From the NCBI GenBank assembly GCA_944384585.1, contig CALWTY010000017.1, positions 1-45,460 on the forward strand: a DNA stretch of 45,460 nt, written 5' to 3'. This document shows, piece by piece, positions 41,532 to 45,460 of the stretch. The notes beneath the pieces were generated by a model. It searched no databases, was not told where the DNA came from, and saw nothing but the letters and a program-made list of their open reading frames with translations. Within the stretch, counting starts at the first letter, position 1, and each line of letters begins with the position of its first letter. The DNA comes from an uncultured Clostridia bacterium (lineage in GTDB: Bacteria; Bacillota; Clostridia; Oscillospirales; CAG-272). A program made the translations under genes and the position numbers.

Positions 41532-42401
41532 ATGAACAGCTTTATTTCAAACGCACAGCGCGCCGAGGTCATCACACAGGCGCTTCCCTACATTCAAAAA
41601 TACAACGGCCAGATCGTCGTTGTCAAATACGGCGGCAACGCCATGATCAACGAGCATCTGAAGGAGCAGGTCATGATGGATATCGTGCTGCTCCGCCTGA
41701 TCGGAGTCAAGGTGGTGCTGGTACACGGCGGCGGCCCGGAAATCAGCGAAATCATGACAAAGCTCGGCAAAAAAGCGGAATTCGTCGACGGGCTCCGGGT
41801 GACCGACCGCGAGACCGTTGAGATCGTGCAGATGGTTCTTGCCGGAAAGGTCAATAAATCCCTGGTCAATCTTCTTGAGATGAAGGGCGGCAAGGCAATG
41901 GGCATCTCCGGCGTCGACGGCGGCATGATCCTCGCCTCCAAGCGGGACGAGCGCCTCGGCTATGTCGGAGACATCACCGCCGTCAATATCGAGCCGGTCA
42001 CCGATCTGCTGGAAAAGGGCTATATCCCCGTCATCTCGACGGTCGGCTGCGACAAGGCCGGCAATATCTACAATATCAACGGCGATACGGCGGCGGCCTG
42101 CATTGCCGGCGCGCTGAAGGCCAAGCGTCTGATCATGATGACCGACATCGCCGGCATTCTGCGCGACAAGGAGGATCCCTCCACACTGATCCCCGACATG
42201 ACAATCAAGGAGGCGGAAAAGCTCTTTGAGGACGGTGTGATTTCGGGCGGTATGATCCCCAAGGTCAACTGCTGCATCGACGCCATCCACCGGGGCGTCA
42301 AGAAGGTCATCATCATGGACGGCCGCGTCCCGCACTCGATCCTGATGGAGATTCTCACAGACGAGGGCGCCGGTACGATGGTAACGGGGGAGGTATCATG
42401 A
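41532..42401 (+). CDS. argB: Acetylglutamate kinase
   Basis: A 289-residue amino-acid kinase that phosphorylates N-acetylglutamate. Seen: VVKYGGNAM (phosphate-binding lysine), VLVHGGGPEIS, VDGLRVTDRETVEIVQMVLAGKVNKSLV, NINGDTAAACIAGALKAKRLIMMTDI and ISGGMIPKVNCC. The N-terminal helix (NSFISNAQRAEVITQALPYIQKY) is the type found in arginine-inhibited hexameric enzymes, so feedback inhibition is likely. GGAGGAG lies 6 bases before the ATG. It overlaps argD by 4 bases (ATGA). Confidence 0.97.
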   Translation: MNSFISNAQRAEVITQALPYIQKYNGQIVVVKYGGNAMINEHLKEQVMMDIVLLRLIGVKVVLVHGGGPEISEIMTKLGKKAEFVDGLRVTDRETVEIVQMVLAGKVNKSLVNLLEMKGGKAMGISGVDGGMILASKRDERLGYVGDITAVNIEPVTDLLEKGYIPVISTVGCDKAGNIYNINGDTAAACIAGALKAKRLIMMTDIAGILRDKEDPSTLIPDMTIKEAEKLFEDGVISGGMIPKVNCCIDAIHRGVKKVIIMDGRVPHSILMEILTDEGAGTMVTGEVS

Positions 42402-43564
42402 GCATTCTTCAGGAAAAGGATCGGCGCTATATCGCCAACACCTATGCCCGCTTTCCCGTCACGATCGTTTCGGGTAAGGGCTCGGTCGTCTTTGACGAGG
42501 ACGGCAAACGCTATATCGACATGGGCTCCGGGATCGGAGTCACCTCCTTCGGCATCGCGGACGAGGTCTGGAAAAATGCCGTTACCGCCCAGCTCGATCT
42601 CGTCCAGCATATGTCGAATCTTTACTACACTGCCCCCGACGCGGCGCTGGCCGAGCTTCTCTGCGGCAGGACCGGCATGAAGAAGGTCTTCTTTGCCAAT
42701 TCCGGCGCAGAGGCCAACGAGTGCGCCGTCAAGGTCGCAAGAAAGTACGCGCAGGAGCGCCGCGGACGCGACTGCTATCGGATCATCACCCTGAACAACA
42801 GCTTCCACGGACGCACCCTCACCACGCTGGCGGCAACGGGGCAGGCGCATTATCACGAGCTGTTTCAACCCCTGACCCCCGGCTTCCTCCACGCCGACGC
42901 GGGCGATCTTGACGGGATCGCGCGGATGATGGAAAAAGAGCCGATCGCGGCGGTCATGATCGAATGCATCCAGGGGGAGGGCGGCGTGATCCCGCTTGAT
43001 CCCGCGTTCGTCAAGGGGCTGCGCGCCCTGACCGAACGGGAGGGCGTGCTGATGATCATCGACGAGGTGCAGACCGGAAACGGGCGCACCGGCGCGCTTT
43101 ATGCCTACATGAACTACGGCATCACCCCCGACATCGTGACCACCGCCAAGGGTCTCGGAGGCGGGCTCCCGATCGGAGCGGCTCTGCTGGGTGAAAAGGT
43201 TGAAAATACGCTCGGCTTCGGAGATCACGGCTCGACCTTCGGCGGGAATCCCGTCTGCTGCGCCGGAGCCCTGAGCATTCTGGAGCGGATCGACGACCGT
43301 CTCCTTGAGGAAGTAAAACAGAAAAGCCGCATGATTTTCGAGTCCTTCGACGGCGCGAAGGGGATCCTCTCGGTCAGCGGGATGGGGCTGATGATCGGAA
43401 TCAAAACCGAGAAGCCCGCCTCACAGATCGCGGCCGGCTGCCTTCAGAAAGGGGTGCTGTGCCTGACCGCCAAGGATAAGCTGCGGCTTCTCCCTGCGCT
43501 GAACATCCCTGCGGAGCTGCTGCGTGAAGCGACGGATCTCATAAAATCGGTATGTGCGGAGTAA
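42398..43564 (+). CDS. argD: Acetylornithine aminotransferase
   Basis: A 388-residue class-III PLP aminotransferase forming N-acetylornithine. Seen: the PLP-binding part FANSGAEANECAVKVARKYA, NNSFHGRTLTTLAATGQ, VMIECIQGEGGVIP, LMIIDEVQTGNGRTG, and the PLP lysine in VTTAKGLGGGLPIGA. Length is normal. GGGGGAGG lies 4 bases before the ATG, which overlaps the argB stop (ATGA), a coupled start. Confidence 0.97.
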   Translation: MSILQEKDRRYIANTYARFPVTIVSGKGSVVFDEDGKRYIDMGSGIGVTSFGIADEVWKNAVTAQLDLVQHMSNLYYTAPDAALAELLCGRTGMKKVFFANSGAEANECAVKVARKYAQERRGRDCYRIITLNNSFHGRTLTTLAATGQAHYHELFQPLTPGFLHADAGDLDGIARMMEKEPIAAVMIECIQGEGGVIPLDPAFVKGLRALTEREGVLMIIDEVQTGNGRTGALYAYMNYGITPDIVTTAKGLGGGLPIGAALLGEKVENTLGFGDHGSTFGGNPVCCAGALSILERIDDRLLEEVKQKSRMIFESFDGAKGILSVSGMGLMIGIKTEKPASQIAAGCLQKGVLCLTAKDKLRLLPALNIPAELLREATDLIKSVCAE

Positions 43565-43574
43565 CGGAGTGACC

Positions 43575-44663
43575 ATGAAGAAAGCATATTTGATACTCGG
43601 AAACGGAGAAATACTCGAAGGAGAGCAGATCGGAGCGGAGGGGCGCTGTGTCGGAGAGCTGGTCTTTACCACCGGCATGGAGGGCTATCTTGAAACCCTG
43701 ACCGATCCGAGCTACGCGGGTCAGATCGTGATCCAGACCTTTCCTCTGATCGGGAACTACGGTGTGATCGAGGAAGATTTCGAGGGGACGCCGGCGCTCC
43801 GCGGCTACATCGTCCGCGAATGCTGCGACGAGCCCTCGAATTTCAGAAGCCAATATCCCCTTGACCGATATCTGAAGAGCCGCGGCATCTGCGGCATCAG
43901 CGGTCTCGATACCCGCTACCTGACCACCGTGATCCGCGAGGGGGGCGTCCTCAACGCCATGATCACCGATACATATCCCGACGATCTTCCCGCCTTGCTC
44001 GAGGAGCTGTCGGCCTATACGGTGAAGGATGCGGTCGCATCGGTGAGCAGAAAGAAGCCGGAGGTCTTCCCTGCCGACGGAGAGACGCGCTTCCGCGTCA
44101 CGCTGCTCGACTACGGCGCAAAGCAGAACATCATCCGCAGCCTCTGCAGCCGGGGATGCGAGGTGACGGCTATGCCGCACGACACCCCCGCCGAGACCAT
44201 TCTCGCCGCTTCACCCGACGGTATCATGCTTTCAAACGGCCCGGGCGATCCCGCCGAAAACACCTTCTGCATCGGAGAGCTGACCAAGCTGATCGGCAAG
44301 CTGCCGATCTTCGGCATCTGCCTCGGTCATCAGCTGACGGCGCTTGCCATGGGCGGCAAGACCGAAAAGCTCCTGTACGGACACCGCGGCGGCAATCAGC
44401 CGGTTCATGATCTTCTGACGGGACGCACCTACATCACCAGCCAGAACCACGGCTACGCCGTCATCAGCGACAGTCTGGCCGGCGTCGGACAGATCAGCTT
44501 TATCAATGCCAACGACGGAAGCTGCGAAGGGATTCTGTATCCCGGCAAGCAGTGCTTCACCGTACAGTTCCACCCGGAGGCCTGTTCCGGACCGAAGGAC
44601 ACGGCCTTTCTGTTCGACCGGTTCATTTCGATGATGGAGGAGACCAAACATGCCAAAGGATAA
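43575..44663 (+). CDS. carA: Carbamoyl-phosphate synthase small subunit (glutaminase)
   Basis: A 362-residue glutamine amidotransferase subunit supplying ammonia to CarB for carbamoyl phosphate in arginine and pyrimidine synthesis. Seen: N-terminal [51 protein letters not shown], the triad Cys in [16 protein letters not shown], and the His/Glu in [12 protein letters not shown] chose ATG 43575 (GGAGTG upstream); an in-frame GTG at 43554 lies inside argD. Its placement in the ARG-box operon suggests the arginine-regulated copy. Confidence 0.96.
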   Translation: MKKAYLILGNGEILEGEQIGAEGRCVGELVFTTGMEGYLETLTDPSYAGQIVIQTFPLIGNYGVIEEDFEGTPALRGYIVRECCDEPSNFRSQYPLDRYLKSRGICGISGLDTRYLTTVIREGGVLNAMITDTYPDDLPALLEELSAYTVKDAVASVSRKKPEVFPADGETRFRVTLLDYGAKQNIIRSLCSRGCEVTAMPHDTPAETILAASPDGIMLSNGPGDPAENTFCIGELTKLIGKLPIFGICLGHQLTALAMGGKTEKLLYGHRGGNQPVHDLLTGRTYITSQNHGYAVISDSLAGVGQISFINANDGSCEGILYPGKQCFTVQFHPEACSGPKDTAFLFDRFISMMEETKHAKG

Positions 44664-45460
44664 TACGATACGCAAGGTGCTTGTCATCGGCTCCGGCCCG
44701 ATCGTCATCGGTCAGGCGGCGGAGTTCGATTATGCCGGCGCTCAGGCCTGCCGCGTCCTCCGCGACGAAGGGATCAACGTCGTCCTCGTCAATTCCAACC
44801 CCGCCACCATCATGACCGACAAGGCGCTGGCGGACGAGATCTATCTCGAACCGCTCAACCCCGAAACCGTCTCCCGCATCATCGAAAAGGAGCGCCCCGA
44901 CGGGCTGCTTGCGGGTCTTGGCGGACAGACCGGTCTTAATATCGCCCTCAAGCTCTACGAAAACGGCGTGCTGGAGAAATACGGCGTAAAGCTGCTCGGT
45001 TCCGACATCAACGCCATCATGAAGGCGGAGGATCGGGAGCTGTTCCGCAACACCATGAAGGAAATCGGACAGCCCTGCGTCCCCTCCGAAATCGCAAACG
45101 ATCTGGAAACGGCGCTTGCCATCGCCGACCGCATCGGCTATCCCGTGATCGTCCGCCCCGCTTTTACCCTCGGCGGCTCGGGAGGCGGCATCGCCGCCGA
45201 TCGGGACGAGCTGTCGGTCATCGCCTCCACCGGCCTTGAGATGTCCCCGATCACGCAGGTGCTGATCGAGAAATGCATCGCAGGATGGAAGGAGATCGAG
45301 TTTGAAACGATGCGGGACGCCTGCGGCAATGTCATTGCCGTCTGCTCGATGGAAAACGTCGACCCCGTCGGCGTGCATACCGGCGACTCCATCGTCGTCG
45401 CCCCCGCCCTCACCCTCTCGGACAAGGAGTATCAGATGCTCCGTTCGGCCTCCCTCGACA
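44650..45460 (+). CDS. carB: Carbamoyl-phosphate synthase large subunit (3' end outside window)
   Basis: The first 270 codons of CarB, cut by the right edge. Seen: [72 protein letters not shown], and the ATP-grasp start [14 protein letters not shown] with GWKEIEFE and [16 protein letters not shown]. It starts at ATG 44650, overlapping the end of carA by 14 bases, so translation is probably coupled. Confidence 0.97.
   Translation, partial: MPKDNTIRKVLVIGSGPIVIGQAAEFDYAGAQACRVLRDEGINVVLVNSNPATIMTDKALADEIYLEPLNPETVSRIIEKERPDGLLAGLGGQTGLNIALKLYENGVLEKYGVKLLGSDINAIMKAEDRELFRNTMKEIGQPCVPSEIANDLETALAIADRIGYPVIVRPAFTLGGSGGGIAADRDELSVIASTGLEMSPITQVLIEKCIAGWKEIEFETMRDACGNVIAVCSMENVDPVGVHTGDSIVVAPALTLSDKEYQMLRSASLD

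Overview
The window is a GC-rich chromosomal segment from an anaerobic Firmicute of the class Clostridia, probably an uncultured gut lineage. The evidence is the Firmicute F-ATPase operon order, a pyrophosphate-type phosphofructokinase, a DUF4321-maf pair, the rlmN-prpC-prkC block, strong AGGAGG ribosome sites and consensus sigma-A promoters. No species can be named from the sequence.

Left part (1-17.4 kb). A MATE efflux pump (cut by the window edge) and prfC lie on the minus strand. The complete F-ATPase operon follows (atpI-like, B, E, F, H, A, G, D, C, all minus). Its delta subunit AtpH is only 73 residues, about the C-terminal 40% of the usual protein. Next come pepD, a small zinc-ribbon protein, a D,D-carboxypeptidase, a large DUF5107/TPR protein and its divergent AraC regulator.

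Middle (17.4-29.6 kb). This is the accessory region. It holds a glycan-degradation operon (AraC regulator, clan GH-D glycosidase, GH43), a GH2-type lipoprotein fragment fused to the tail of a large serine recombinase, an S1-domain protein, pfp, tRNA-Glu, a secreted ricin-lectin/C39-like protein and a lipoprotein. Five genes here are broken: the GH-D enzyme by TGA, the AraC regulator by a frameshift, the GH2 lipoprotein by truncation at recombinase sequence, the ricin/C39 gene by two frameshifts plus TGA, and the lipoprotein by TAG. I see no such lesions in the housekeeping genes around them. Several of the broken pieces are visibly more AT-rich than their surroundings, which suggests acquired DNA now decaying.

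Right part (29.6-45.5 kb). Plus-strand housekeeping genes: DUF4321, maf, lepA, an HPr-like protein without the phosphorylatable His, rlmN, the PP2C phosphatase/PASTA kinase pair, a Ktr/Trk K+ uptake pair, and an arginine operon argC-argJ-argB-argD-carA-carB (carB cut by the window edge). The arginine operon has a perfect -35/-10 promoter followed by a textbook ARG box.

I found no CRISPR array and no complete mobile element, and I cannot demonstrate a wholly new system. The points most worth checking are the mini-delta F-ATPase, the cluster of broken surface/secreted genes, and three leaders (D,D-carboxypeptidase, lepA, prpC) in which hairpins lie between the ribosome-binding site and the start codon.
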